Assembly (NCBI RefSeq): GCF_002946835.1
Contig: NZ_CP026652.1
Location: 434,001-498,000 of the forward strand
Source of the DNA: Streptomyces dengpaensis
GTDB taxonomy: Bacteria; Actinomycetota; Actinomycetes; Streptomycetales; Streptomycetaceae
Length of the DNA: 64,000 bases
Reading direction: 5' to 3'
Positions 25,953 to 34,389 of the stretch are shown piece by piece (the stretch's first letter is position 1; each line of letters starts with the position of its first letter). Under the pieces are notes generated by a model. That model did not search any database. It saw only the letters and a program-made list of their open reading frames with translations, and was not told the origin of the DNA. The translations under genes and the position numbers were made by a program.

Positions 25953-26185
25953 CGTGCACCGTGGTGGGACGTTCCGGAGCGGTACGGGCCGTAGGAGCAG
26001 GTGTACGACCTGTTCCGCCGCTGGCAGCGCGATGGCACCTGGAAGCGGATCTTCGAGAGGCTGCAGGCCGCGGCGGATGCAAAGGGCCTCGTCACGTGGG
26101 ACATCAGCGTGGACTCCACCATCGCGCGGGCGCACCAGCCCGCTGCCGGGGCGCGTACGGCGACCTCGCGGCGGAGGTTCCCGGC
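25953..26185 (+). pseudogene. Remnant of an IS5-group transposase
   Basis: APWWDVPERYGP-stop-EQVYDLFRRWQRDGTW, then LVTWDISVDSTIARAHQPA, is the N-terminal third of an IS5-type DDE transposase, reaching the first catalytic Asp (SVDST). A TAG at 25992 replaces the Trp of GPW, and homology ends near 26185. Confidence 0.8.
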
Positions 26186-26244
26186 AAGGTCGACGTCGCG
26201 ACCAAGCGTGCCGGACCGTACGCTGCGCGCTCTGGCCGAGGCCC

Positions 26245-27183
26245 TCATGGCAACAGATCGTCTGTCGGCACGGTCGCGTTGTGGTGGGCGCGGATGAGCG
26301 CGATCACGGTGTCGGCAGTGCGGTCGAGGTGGCTGCGGCCATCGGGCAACCGAGCCGTCGGGCTGATGTAGCTGCGCGGCCCGACGTGCGTGGCCGGGTC
26401 GAGTCGGTGCACGGTGATCTTCCCGGCGCGGATGGCCCGGTTCCATGCGCTGCCGCGGAACAGCCGCCAGCGCTGAGGGAAGATCCAGGTACCGACCCGC
26501 TCGATCCGGTCGCTCGCACTGGTCAGCTGATGCAGCTGCTCGGCACGGCTGAGGTCGTTGGCGCCGTTGTGGAACCCACCGAGCGTGATCAGCAGGAGCG
26601 GGGAGCGCAGCTGGGTGTGCAGTTCATCGACCGCGCCGCCGGCGACCTGGGCACCGCCGCTGTAGCTGAGCAGCACCACAGGGATACCGCTGTCGGGCTG
26701 GTAGCCGGCGAGCCGGAGCTGCGTGGCGATCTGGGAGCCGACGGCCCGGTTGTACAGGGGGCGGTACCGGTGGTCGGCGGCGACGAAGGTCTGCATGACA
26801 TTGTGCAGGAACAGCAGCAGCCCGATGCGGCGGCGCAGCCACGCCCACACCGGCCGCTCGGCAAGCGGGTCGGCCAGCGGCGAGTAGGGCAGCACCTGAC
26901 CCAGCACCCGCAGCTCCGGCGCTCCGGCGATCAAGGCCTTGACCAGCAGGCCGCCGTCCCGGCTGTCACGGAAGCGGCGCTTGCCGATGCCGTCCAGGTA
27001 GACCAGGTAGGCACCCGGGGGTCTATCGGGGGCCGCACCCCGGGCATAGGGCACGCCCTCGGGAAGTGCGGTGGTGGGGGCCCGCCAGCCGGCGCCGTAG
27101 GCCAGAACCTCGTAGCGGGCCAGCAGGGCTTCGGCGAGCAGAGCCGGTCCGATCGCGCAGACCCAGAGCAGGAAACCGTTCAT
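26245..27183 (-). CDS. Membrane-anchored serine-hydrolase-like protein
   Basis: A 312-residue protein. The N-terminus (GFLLWVCAIGPALLAEALLA) is hydrophobic and probably a signal anchor. The body has an alpha/beta-hydrolase layout: AYLVYLDGIGK, a nucleophile elbow VVLLSYSGGAQVAGGA, then LLLITLGGFHNG and a C-terminal PATHVGPRSYI region with a possible catalytic His. A second short hydrophobic stretch (IGLLLFLHNVMQTFVA) may touch the membrane. ATG 27183 overlaps the stop of the preceding membrane-protein gene. Last of a four-gene coupled operon with a patatin lipase and a glycosyltransferase; a role in lipid or glycolipid turnover is inferred. Confidence 0.72.
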   Translation of the reverse strand: MNGFLLWVCAIGPALLAEALLARYEVLAYGAGWRAPTTALPEGVPYARGAAPDRPPGAYLVYLDGIGKRRFRDSRDGGLLVKALIAGAPELRVLGQVLPYSPLADPLAERPVWAWLRRRIGLLLFLHNVMQTFVAADHRYRPLYNRAVGSQIATQLRLAGYQPDSGIPVVLLSYSGGAQVAGGAVDELHTQLRSPLLLITLGGFHNGANDLSRAEQLHQLTSASDRIERVGTWIFPQRWRLFRGSAWNRAIRAGKITVHRLDPATHVGPRSYISPTARLPDGRSHLDRTADTVIALIRAHHNATVPTDDLLP

Positions 27184-27668
27184 GCGACCGACACCCGCGC
27201 CTCGGCCGCGCTGATCCTCACGACCAGACGCCGAACGGCCTCTACCGCGACACCAAGCCCGGCCCCGGCGACGGCCACACAACCGGCGGCGCCCCACCAG
27301 CCCAGCCCGGTCGCCGCGGCGAGCGGGCTGACCAGCCCGGCCCCGGCACCTACAAAGAGCAGCAGGTGGAGGAAGGGCCCGAGCAACGGGAACGCCAGGA
27401 CGGCAGCGAGCATCAGCGGGGCGACCAGGCCTGGTGTCCACACCAACTCTTCGCCCGGGGGCGGAGAGGACAACACCAGCTCGGCCAGGGTCCATGCGGT
27501 CAGCGGCCACAGCGCGAACACCGCACCCTCGACGAGGCCGCCGGCCAACATAAAGCTGGCCACGAGAGTCCGCGACATGCCAGGCCGGCGCACCGCCAGA
27601 GGCAGGATGCGCCCGACGGCCTCCGACACCCCGGCGAGCAGCAGCAGGGCGACGACGATGAGTGGCAT
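27180..27668 (-). CDS. Multi-spanning membrane protein of unknown function
   Basis: A 162-residue hydrophobic protein with four or five predicted helices (PLIVVALLLLAGVSEAVG, then TLVASFMLAGGLVEGAV, LVAPLMLAAVLAF, LLLFVGAGAGLVSPL and AAGCVAVAGAGLGVAVEAV). No family is recognised. Its ATG lies 4 bases before the stop of the glycosyltransferase gene region (27668 against 27672), and its own stop overlaps the next ATG. It could be a flippase-like or scaffold subunit for the glycosyltransferase and hydrolases encoded around it, but that is context only. Confidence 0.72.
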   Translation of the reverse strand: MPLIVVALLLLAGVSEAVGRILPLAVRRPGMSRTLVASFMLAGGLVEGAVFALWPLTAWTLAELVLSSPPPGEELVWTPGLVAPLMLAAVLAFPLLGPFLHLLLFVGAGAGLVSPLAAATGLGWWGAAGCVAVAGAGLGVAVEAVRRLVVRISAAEARVSVA

Positions 27669-27671
27669 GAC

Positions 27672-28895
27672 TCAGCCTCGCTGTGACGGATCGACGTGAG
27701 CCGACTGACCGACCGAGCCGTTCGCCTGCAGATACCGCTCGAGTTCGTCGGCGGCGCGCCGGTATCCACCCGCCTCGTGCTGGGCAACCTGCAGGGTTGC
27801 CGCGGCTGCCCGGAACCGGGCGTCGTCGAGCAGGCGCCCGGCGAGGGCCCGCACGGAGCCCTCGGTGACGTCCTGGGTACGGATCGACAGGCCGGCGCCG
27901 AGCTCGACGACGCGGCGGGCCACCAACGGCTGGTCAGCGCCCTGCGGGACCACCAGCATCGGAACCCCGGCATACATGGCCTCGTTGACGCTGTTCATCC
28001 CGCCATGGGTGACGAACAGCGCCGCCCGCTCCAGCACCTCCGGTTGCGGCACGAAGCGGCGGGCGAGCACATTGGCCGGCAACGGACCCAGCGCGGCGGG
28101 ATCGGTCTGCCCGGTGGAGACGATCACGGTGCCGCCCAGCGGGGCGAGCGCGGTGGCGAAGCTGCGCAGCAGCTGCGGGTCGGCGGTGAACACCGTGCCC
28201 AGGGAGGCGTACAGCACCGGGTCCTGCAGTCGGTCGGCCGGGAACGACGGGTCGACCGGGCGGGCGCCGATGCTTGGGCCGACGAACCGGTAGGACTGGT
28301 CGAAGTCCTCGGCGTCAGGCTGGAACACCCGGGAGGTGTAGACCACATTGAGCGGCTGGCGGATGTTTTCCAGGTCGAGCGGTGGCAACCCACGCGTGTC
28401 GAAGCGGCGGCGCAGCCACCAGCGCGACCGCAGGTAGTCCAGGACGCTGCGGGGCTGAGTCGTCGCCGTGGCCAGCAGGCCCCACGAACCGCTGGTGGGG
28501 CTGGGCATATGCCGGTTGAACGCGAACGTGGTGAACGACGACGCCGCCGGCACCTTGAGTTCGCGGGCAGCGACTGCGCCCCACAAACAGGCGTTGTCGT
28601 GGACGACCAGGTCGGGCTGGATGCGGCGCAGGTCGGTGAGCACAGGGGGCACCAAGTGGACGGCGGTGCGCGCAAGCCCCTCCATGAACGTGACCGCCGT
28701 CGGCCGATCGGGGAACGGCTGGTCGCCCCCGGGGTAGAGGCACACGGTCGCGCCAGTGGCCGCTATCTGCTCACTGAACGCGGGCGAGGTGTGGTACGTA
28801 ACGGAGTGACCGCGCCGGACAAGCTCGGCCACGACCGGCAGCGTCGGGTTGACGCGCCCGTGCATGGCGATGTTGAGGAACGCGATGGTACTCAC
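27672..28895 (-). CDS. MGT-family (macrolide/UGT-type) glycosyltransferase
   Basis: A 407-residue GT-B, GT1-family enzyme that moves a sugar from an NDP-sugar to a small lipophilic acceptor. The N-terminal acceptor domain begins MSTIAFLNIAMHGRVNPTLP; the C-terminal donor domain has VLYASLGTVF, PQPEVLERAALFVTHGGMNS and GVPMLVVPQGADQPLVARRV, the UGT donor signature with the expected His-Gly-Gly and Asp-Gln. GTG 28895 overlaps the stop of the patatin gene (GTGA). Such enzymes can make glycolipids or inactivate macrolides. Coupling to a lipase and membrane proteins favours a lipid acceptor. Confidence 0.9.
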   Translation of the reverse strand: MSTIAFLNIAMHGRVNPTLPVVAELVRRGHSVTYHTSPAFSEQIAATGATVCLYPGGDQPFPDRPTAVTFMEGLARTAVHLVPPVLTDLRRIQPDLVVHDNACLWGAVAARELKVPAASSFTTFAFNRHMPSPTSGSWGLLATATTQPRSVLDYLRSRWWLRRRFDTRGLPPLDLENIRQPLNVVYTSRVFQPDAEDFDQSYRFVGPSIGARPVDPSFPADRLQDPVLYASLGTVFTADPQLLRSFATALAPLGGTVIVSTGQTDPAALGPLPANVLARRFVPQPEVLERAALFVTHGGMNSVNEAMYAGVPMLVVPQGADQPLVARRVVELGAGLSIRTQDVTEGSVRALAGRLLDDARFRAAAATLQVAQHEAGGYRRAADELERYLQANGSVGQSAHVDPSQRG

Positions 28896-29860
28896 AGGGC
28901 GACCCCCGCTACGGAAGAAGTCGATGCCTCGCCCGGGTCGGCAGACGCCGCCGGAGGATCGTCGACCCGATACAGGCCCGGCCCACTGATGCGCAGCCCG
29001 TCGAGAAAACGTCCCGCCGTGCGGGACGCGGTGCTGATCAGCCGCTGGGAATGGCCGAAGTCCCACGGAGATGGCCAGGCGTCGATGCCGGTCGGCAGCA
29101 CGACGGTCGGGATGTGTCGGGACACCTCGTGCAGATCACGCTCGATCTGATGGTGCATCAGCAGCAGTCCGGCCCTGGCGGCGACCGCGCCGGCCCGTCG
29201 GGGCGGGACGACCGGGCTCAACGGCGAGCTCTCCGGCCCGCTCGACACCACCACCACGCTGGCCGCCCCGGACTGCAGGGCCGCCAGTACCGGGACGTAA
29301 GCGATCACCCCGCCGTCGACGAGCGTCCTGCCCTCACGGTCCACCGGGGGCAGCATCCCGGGAATGGCCGCGCTGGCCAGCAGCGCGGACTCGAGGTCCC
29401 CGTGGTCGAGCAACGCCGGAGCCCCGGTGCCCAGGTCCATGGCCACCGCGGTGAACGGTACCGCCAACTGCTCGATCCGCGACGGCAGCCCAGCCCGGGC
29501 AATCAGCCGACGCAGGCCGCGATCGGTGAAGATGCTGGCCCGTGAGGACAGGTAGCCGAGCGGATACACCTCACGGCGGCGCAACCGGGTCCACACGTGG
29601 TCCAGCCACGGCGCGGCCCTGTCGGGGTGGGCGGCCGCGATGGCCCCGTTGAGGGCGCCCACCGAGGTTCCGATGATCATGTCCGGGACGAATCCGCGCT
29701 CCTCCAGCGCGTACCCGACACCAACATGCGCCGCTCCGAGCACGCCACCGGCGCCCACCACCACGGCCACGGGACGGGGAAGGGCGCGCAAGCCCGCCGA
29801 CGTCGAGCCCTCGGGCGGCCGGCTCGATGACAGGGAACGCGTCCCCTTGTCGCCCGTCAT
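28892..29860 (-). CDS. Patatin-like phospholipase
   Basis: A 322-residue patatin-fold acyl hydrolase that removes fatty acids from lipids using a Ser-Asp dyad. The oxyanion loop is VVVGAGGVLGAAHVGV, the nucleophile elbow MIIGTSVGALNGAI and the catalytic Asp is in TLVDGGVIAYVPV, so all three motifs are complete. ATG 29860 (MTGDKGTRS) is chosen; the longer frame to 29956 looks like leader. It heads a four-gene operon with a glycosyltransferase, a membrane protein and another hydrolase, all with overlapping or nearly touching ends. Confidence 0.9.
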   Translation of the reverse strand: MTGDKGTRSLSSSRPPEGSTSAGLRALPRPVAVVVGAGGVLGAAHVGVGYALEERGFVPDMIIGTSVGALNGAIAAAHPDRAAPWLDHVWTRLRRREVYPLGYLSSRASIFTDRGLRRLIARAGLPSRIEQLAVPFTAVAMDLGTGAPALLDHGDLESALLASAAIPGMLPPVDREGRTLVDGGVIAYVPVLAALQSGAASVVVVSSGPESSPLSPVVPPRRAGAVAARAGLLLMHHQIERDLHEVSRHIPTVVLPTGIDAWPSPWDFGHSQRLISTASRTAGRFLDGLRISGPGLYRVDDPPAASADPGEASTSSVAGVAL

Positions 29861-30009
29861 GGTTCGACGCCTCTTGTGGCCACGACCACTCGTCGAGTCG
29901 CCCCCGCTGAAGCCCAAGCGAGCCCATGAGACCGGTATCCGGCCACAAGCAATCATCGTGATCCACCTTTTTCACCACGGCACCGAATCGAATGGGTCTC
30001 TCAACCACC

Positions 30010-30885
30010 TCAGGGCGGCAACCCGATCCGTGACGCCAACCGCCCGACGTGTCGGGTGAAGCCGTCACTGAGACGTGCGACGACGCGCCGCGTCCATCGG
30101 CCGCGAGGTGCATGGCGCCTCGCGAGATCCGTGGTTCTGGTACCCGGATCGAGAAGCATTGAGGTAGAGCAGGTCGCTGCCGTCTCCTCCGGGGAGCGAG
30201 GTCGGCGTGCGGTGTCAACCGTGTCGACAATCGTGACCGTCTCGTCGAGCGGCGCCCGGCCCGTACGGGCGAAACCCACCGTGACATCCTCGAACCCGAT
30301 CGACATGCCGCAGAAGAGCATCAGCTCGTCCGGGGGTGACAGGACCTCCGCGACGGTCGCGTGGTACTTCGCCCATGCCATCTGCGGGCAGCTGTGCAGC
30401 CCTTCAGCGCGGAGCAGCAGCATGACGGTCTGCAGATAGATGCCGGCGTCGGACCATTGGGCCGGGCCCATGTCGCGGTCGACGTAGCAGAACAGGGCGG
30501 CGGGTGCGCCGAAACAGTCCCAGTTCGCGGCAGCGGCCCTCTGGCGTGCCTCCAGGTCCTCGCGCGGAATACCGAGTGCGCCGTAGCGCTGCTCGCCGAA
30601 GGCGGACCGGCGTTCGCGGTACGGGGACTTCAGTACGGGCGGGTACTGCTGGTACTCCGGCGCGTCCCAGGGGTCGCATACGGCCAGGCGCTCGCCGGTG
30701 CGCTTCTTGAGCTCGGCCAGCGCCCCGCCGGTCAGCACATAGATGTGCCACGGCTGGAGGTTCGATGCGGACGGCGCCCAGGCCGCGGCGGACAGCACGC
30801 GCTCCAGCACCTCCCTCGGGACATGCCGGTCGGTGAATCCCCGCACTGCCCGTCGGCTCGTGACCGCCTCATAGACGTCCAACAT
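30010..30885 (-). CDS. Nitroreductase-family protein with extra C-terminal tail
   Basis: A 291-residue FMN-dependent, NAD(P)H-using reductase. SRRAVRGFTDRHVPREVLERV and APSASNLQPWHIYVLTG are the N-terminal FMN-binding motifs, and SDAGIYLQTVMLLLRAEG and FCGMSIGFED the later ones. Normal members end soon after the RTGRAPLDE segment (about residue 220). Here about 65 Arg-rich residues of unrelated composition follow, perhaps the result of a frameshift or a lost stop. GGGAGGTGGGCG before ATG 30885 is a strong ribosome-binding site. It diverges from the azoreductase gene and shares promoter elements that resemble the MarR site at 32584. Confidence 0.85.
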   Translation of the reverse strand: MLDVYEAVTSRRAVRGFTDRHVPREVLERVLSAAAWAPSASNLQPWHIYVLTGGALAELKKRTGERLAVCDPWDAPEYQQYPPVLKSPYRERRSAFGEQRYGALGIPREDLEARQRAAAANWDCFGAPAALFCYVDRDMGPAQWSDAGIYLQTVMLLLRAEGLHSCPQMAWAKYHATVAEVLSPPDELMLFCGMSIGFEDVTVGFARTGRAPLDETVTIVDTVDTARRPRSPEETAATCSTSMLLDPGTRTTDLARRHAPRGRWTRRVVARLSDGFTRHVGRLASRIGLPP

Positions 30886-30936
30886 CGCCCACCTCCCATC
30901 TGCTCAACGTTTACCTTCGTTATACTAGCGACAGTA

Positions 30937-30950
30937 TCATTCAATACCAT
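30937..30950. promoter_or_regulatory. Probable MarR site in the nitroreductase/azoreductase promoter
   Basis: TCATTCAATACCAT matches TCATTCGATACGGT at the marR-type promoter (32579-32592). The surrounding GTATC...GATAC-type half-sites fit a MarR dimer. Confidence 0.45.
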
Positions 30951-31028
30951 CTCAAGTGTAACAATCCTCGGGTGCACATCCCCAGCCCTTGGTTTCCCGC
31001 CTCGGGCATCACTTTTTGGAGGAAGTCC

Positions 31029-31679
31029 ATGGCCACGCTGCTGCACATCGACTCGTCCGTGTTCCCCGGCGAGGCGTCCTCGTCCCGTTCGGTCGCGGAC
31101 GCCTTCCGCAAGGCCTGGGAGGAGCAGCACCCCGAGGGGACGGTGATCTACCGCGACATCGCCGCCAGCCCTGTCCCGCACATCACGGCCGACGCCCACA
31201 CCGCCTGGTTCGCCTCCCCGTCCGAGCGCACCCCGGAGCAGTCCGCCGCGTTCGCCGCGCGCGTGAAGCTCATCGAGGAGCTGGAGAAGGCGGACGCCGT
31301 CCTGATCGGCGCCCCCATGTACAACTACTCGATCCCGTCGACCCTCAAGGCATGGCTGGACAACGTGATCTTGCCCGGCCGCACCGCCGGCGAGACTCCC
31401 TCCGCCCAGGGCACCCCGGTCACCGTCGTCGCCAGCCGCGGCGGCTCCTACGCGCCGGGCACCCCCCGCGAGGGCTACGAGTTCGTACAGAACTACCTGG
31501 AGGCCGTCCTCAAGGGCTCCCTCGGCCTGGACCTCGACTTCATCGTCCCGGAACTCACCATGGCCCCCCGTAACCCGGCCATGTCCGAACTGGTCCCCCT
31601 CTACGAGGCCTCCCGCAGGCGCGCCTTCGAGGACGCGGCCAGGAAGGCCAAGGAACTCGCGGAACGCCTCGCCGTGTAA
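31029..31679 (+). CDS. azoR: FMN-dependent NADH-azoreductase (AzoR-like)
   Basis: A 216-residue flavodoxin-fold reductase for azo dyes and quinones, working as a cytosolic FMN-bound dimer. LLHIDSSVFPGEASSSRSVAD is the phosphate-binding start (seen as SSVFPGEASSSRS), GAPMYNYSIPSTLKAWLDN the isoalloxazine loop, and VVASRGGSYAPGT the last flavin contact. ATG 31029 has GGAGGAAG just upstream. It is divergent from the nitroreductase and close to a MarR gene with a matching site, so the trio is probably a quinone/nitroaromatic stress module. Confidence 0.9.
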   Translation: MATLLHIDSSVFPGEASSSRSVADAFRKAWEEQHPEGTVIYRDIAASPVPHITADAHTAWFASPSERTPEQSAAFAARVKLIEELEKADAVLIGAPMYNYSIPSTLKAWLDNVILPGRTAGETPSAQGTPVTVVASRGGSYAPGTPREGYEFVQNYLEAVLKGSLGLDLDFIVPELTMAPRNPAMSELVPLYEASRRRAFEDAARKAKELAERLAV

Positions 31680-31691
31680 CCCCCGGCCATA

Positions 31692-31732
31692 GACGCCGTG
31701 TGACGCCTCGCCCCAGGACGTCACACGGCGTC
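31692..31732 (+). terminator. Bidirectional-looking terminator after azoR
   Basis: A perfect 14-bp stem (GACGCCGTGTGACG with CGTCACACGGCGTC) with a 13-nt loop, 13 bases after the azoreductase stop. It is the strongest terminator in the window. Confidence 0.85.
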
Positions 31733-31960
31733 CTCGTCGCCTGCGCCCTCTCCGACGGCAACGGTGACGCTCAGTCCCTGGGGGCCGGTAGCCCGGAGCT
31801 GGGGGCGGCCGGGGCGTTCGGCCCGCAAGCAGGCCGCGCATCGAGACGACGGCGATGCGTGTGAGGGTGAAGAGCATTCCGCCGGCCAGGTATGCCGCGC
31901 GGTAGCCGAGCGGCCGGCTCGGTCCCCGTCGGCGATGGAGGCCTGACCTGCGCCCGGAGC
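31721..31960 (-). pseudogene. Possible end of an MFS transporter gene (decayed)
   Basis: Minus-strand pieces in two frames (LGYRAAYLAGGMLFTLTRIA, then CLRAERPGRPQLRATGP) resemble the last helix and cytosolic tail of an MFS transporter. The evidence is short and needs a frameshift, so the call is weak. Confidence 0.3.
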
Positions 31961-32070
31961 CAGGGCCGGCGCGTAGCGACGACGGCCGCAGCTCTCAAGG
32001 CCGGGTTCGCCGCGAAAGCCGCATGGGACGACGCACGCCCGCGCGGCAGGCAACCGGTGCGCGGGCGCGC

Positions 32071-32553
32071 TTACGCCTCTCCGCCTGCGGGATAGGCGAA
32101 CCGGGTCAGCAGATCCGTCAGCTGCTCGGGCTCGCCGGGCCCCAGTTCGGCAACCAGACGCTCAGCCAGCGGCACCGCCGCCGCATGAGCTGCATCGAAA
32201 AGCTCGATGCCCTGAGGCGTGATCTCCACTGCCCGCACCCGCCGGTCCCCCGGAACAGCCTTGCGTACGGCCAGCCCCTTACGCTCCAGGTCGTCCACGA
32301 CCCGCATGACTCCCGCCTTGTCCGACCCCGTCGCCGCCGCCAGGTCCCGCTGCACCACGGACCCGCCGTCGACCAGCACGATCAACACGGCAAAATGCCG
32401 CAACTCGATGTCGAGAGGCCGAAGCGCCTCCGCCATCACCGCGGCCGCGCGCCAGTGCGCCCGGCGCAGCAGCAAGCCGAGAGCGAAAGGCGAGGTATCC
32501 CCGGGACGGTCGGTCGCACGCGAGGCGGTGGTTTGAGGAACGTCGGCACTCAT
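32071..32553 (-). CDS. MarR-family transcriptional regulator
   Basis: A 160-residue regulator with the winged helix in the middle: LRPLDIELRHFAVLIVLVDG, VVQRDLAAATGSDKAGVMRVVDDLERKG (recognition helix TGSDKAGVMRVVDDL) and the wing DRRVRAVEITPQGIELF. A perfect CGATAC-G-GTATCG dyad lies 31 bases before its ATG. The nearby TCATTCGATAC sequence recurs in the nitroreductase/azoreductase promoter 1.6 kb away, so this is the likely repressor of those reductases. Confidence 0.9.
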   Translation of the reverse strand: MSADVPQTTASRATDRPGDTSPFALGLLLRRAHWRAAAVMAEALRPLDIELRHFAVLIVLVDGGSVVQRDLAAATGSDKAGVMRVVDDLERKGLAVRKAVPGDRRVRAVEITPQGIELFDAAHAAAVPLAERLVAELGPGEPEQLTDLLTRFAYPAGGEA

Positions 32554-33422
32554 GTGAGCACGTTACCAAGCTACAAATTCATTCGATACGGTATCGTTTG
32601 AAATTAAACGGCTACGTCAGCTACGGCCCGTTGCCTCACGCCTGAAAGACCTGGTCAAGACCGCGACTAGGTGGAGTCCCGCGGCGGAACTCGGTCGAAG
32701 ACGGATTCCAGGTGGGCGAGGTTTCCGTGGGCGTCCCGCTGCAGAGCACGCGGACTTGGCACCCGCTGAAGTACCGCCAGCCAGGCGGCTACGTCGGAGG
32801 CGTCCCGGCGTGTTCCTGCCCCGTCCCGCCCTGAGAATGTTCTTACCGGTCTCCGCACCACACCAACTGGCGCTTCTCGATCTCGTCGGTGAGCGCGGCT
32901 GGCAGTGCCAGTACTCTGAGGGCGAGACGGTGCTGCGGGTGCCCAGGGCGGATGCGGTGCTCTCCCGCCCGGACGACGCCAAGTGCCCTTGGCTGCGAGT
33001 CTGGCCGTCCCACCCGTCATGTGACCGCTGTTGCGTTCCCTGGCCGATCTTCCTGCCGCAGTAGGGCCGGCAGGCTGCAGCCACACACGCAACGCTCTGC
33101 TCACATGGCGACGTGGTCTTTGCTCGACCCGATGTGGCCAGCGAGAGCCACGTCGGCACAAGGGCTTATTTCGCCGAGGGCCTGAGGCTGTTCGTGTGTG
33201 ACGAATCGGCTGCTCACACGCACCCTTGAGCCAGCTGTCAGTGCGGGCGCCCGGGCATGATCCAGACGCTTCCGCTGGCCCTGCCGGGCACGCCGGTGGA
33301 CCTCCACCACATCGAACTGACCGCGCTCTACTCCACGGGCTGAGGCGTTGGGATCGACGATGTCGCAGCCGCACACAACGGTGAGCTCTGGGTCCCTGGT
33401 TTCGAGGCGTGACCGATGAGCA
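32554..33422. other. Non-coding or unidentified stretch
   Basis: Apart from the marR promoter dyad, none of the frames on either strand carries a recognisable motif. A short plus-strand tail near 33256-33343 (MIQTLPLALPGTPVDLHHIE) has protein-like composition and may be the end of a lost gene. Confidence 0.35.
32584..32596. promoter_or_regulatory. Operator dyad of the marR gene
   Basis: CGATAC-G-GTATCG, a perfect 13-bp palindrome upstream of the MarR start. It is flanked by TCATT on the left and partly matches the site at 30937-30950. Confidence 0.65.
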
Positions 33423-33803
33423 TCAGAGTGGGTCGAGGCGGGTCTTGAGCAGGCAGAACTCATTGCCTTCGGGGTCGGCCAGGACATGCCACTGCTCCTC
33501 CCCTGTCTGGCCGATGTCGGCCGGGCGAGCACCGAGCTTGAGAAGGCGTTCGAGCTCGGAGTCCTGATCGCGGTCGGTGGCGTTGACGTCGATGTGCAGC
33601 CGGGATTTCCCCTTCTCCGGCTCATCCCTGCGACTGAGGAAGATCGTCGGCTGCGGACCGCCGAACCCTTCGCGCGGCCCGATCTCCACCGAGCCGTCGT
33701 CCTCGCGATCGAGCACGACGAAGTCCAGGACCTCGCACCAGAACCGCGCCAGCACCTCAGGGTCGCGGCAACCGAGCACGAGCTCACCGATACGACATGC
33801 CAT
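33423..33803 (-). CDS. VOC-superfamily (glyoxalase-like) protein
   Basis: A 126-residue protein with the two VOC half-modules: IGELVLGCRDPEVLARFWCEVLDF in the first, and HVLADPEGNEFCLLKT in the second. The KSRLHIDVNATD strand carries a His in a metal-ligand-like position. It resembles the Glyoxalase_6 group, common in actinomycetes and mostly of unknown substrate. The ATG at 33803 has no neighbour closer than 400 bases, so it is probably a single-gene unit. Confidence 0.85.
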   Translation of the reverse strand: MACRIGELVLGCRDPEVLARFWCEVLDFVVLDREDDGSVEIGPREGFGGPQPTIFLSRRDEPEKGKSRLHIDVNATDRDQDSELERLLKLGARPADIGQTGEEQWHVLADPEGNEFCLLKTRLDPL

Positions 33804-34389
33804 TAACGAAACCTACTCTCAGCCTGGGAACTGCAGGGGAGGCCACACGCGAACCTCATGGCTCCCAGCAGCGAAAACGATCCCGCGATCGTACCGGGCG
33901 AGGCAGCACGGGCGAAGTGATTTCAGGGCTGCCCCTGTCCGGGCAGCCGGGCAAGGACGTTGGCCCTGCAGTCGGGAAGCTGACTTTGAGACACGACCTA
34001 GTTCTAGGCGCTATACCGCTTGCACCGACACACCTACGGCGGAACAGGACCCGGCAACAGCCTACTTGGGTATCGGATCAGCATCCGGTACTCCGCGGGC
34101 AGCGAGGTCATGGCCAGTGCCCTGTGCTGCTCCGCCCGCAGCGACGAGACCGCTTCGCCGGTGGCCATTCGAAGCGACTTGGGGAGGGCAGGCAGGATCA
34201 ATGTCAATGGCTGGCTTTTGATGTCACCTCAGGTTGGACGAGAACCGAGGGATTGCTGGAGCGCCGCTCGGGAATGAGGGAGAGTCAACGCGCCCCAGGA
34301 CGGAGTCCTGGGTGCCGCGAGGCAAGTCCAGCTCGTCCGGCACCAGCCGCTCGACTACCCCCATGCCCGAGACAACGAGCTACCGCCGA
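33804..34389. other. Non-coding stretch with one possible gene end
   Basis: On the minus strand, bases about 34220 down to 34034 read LPALPKSLRMATGEAVSS, then AEQHRALAMTSLPAEYRM, ending at a TAG. This looks like the end of a real protein I cannot identify, with no start in frame. Nothing else is recognisable. Confidence 0.35.
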
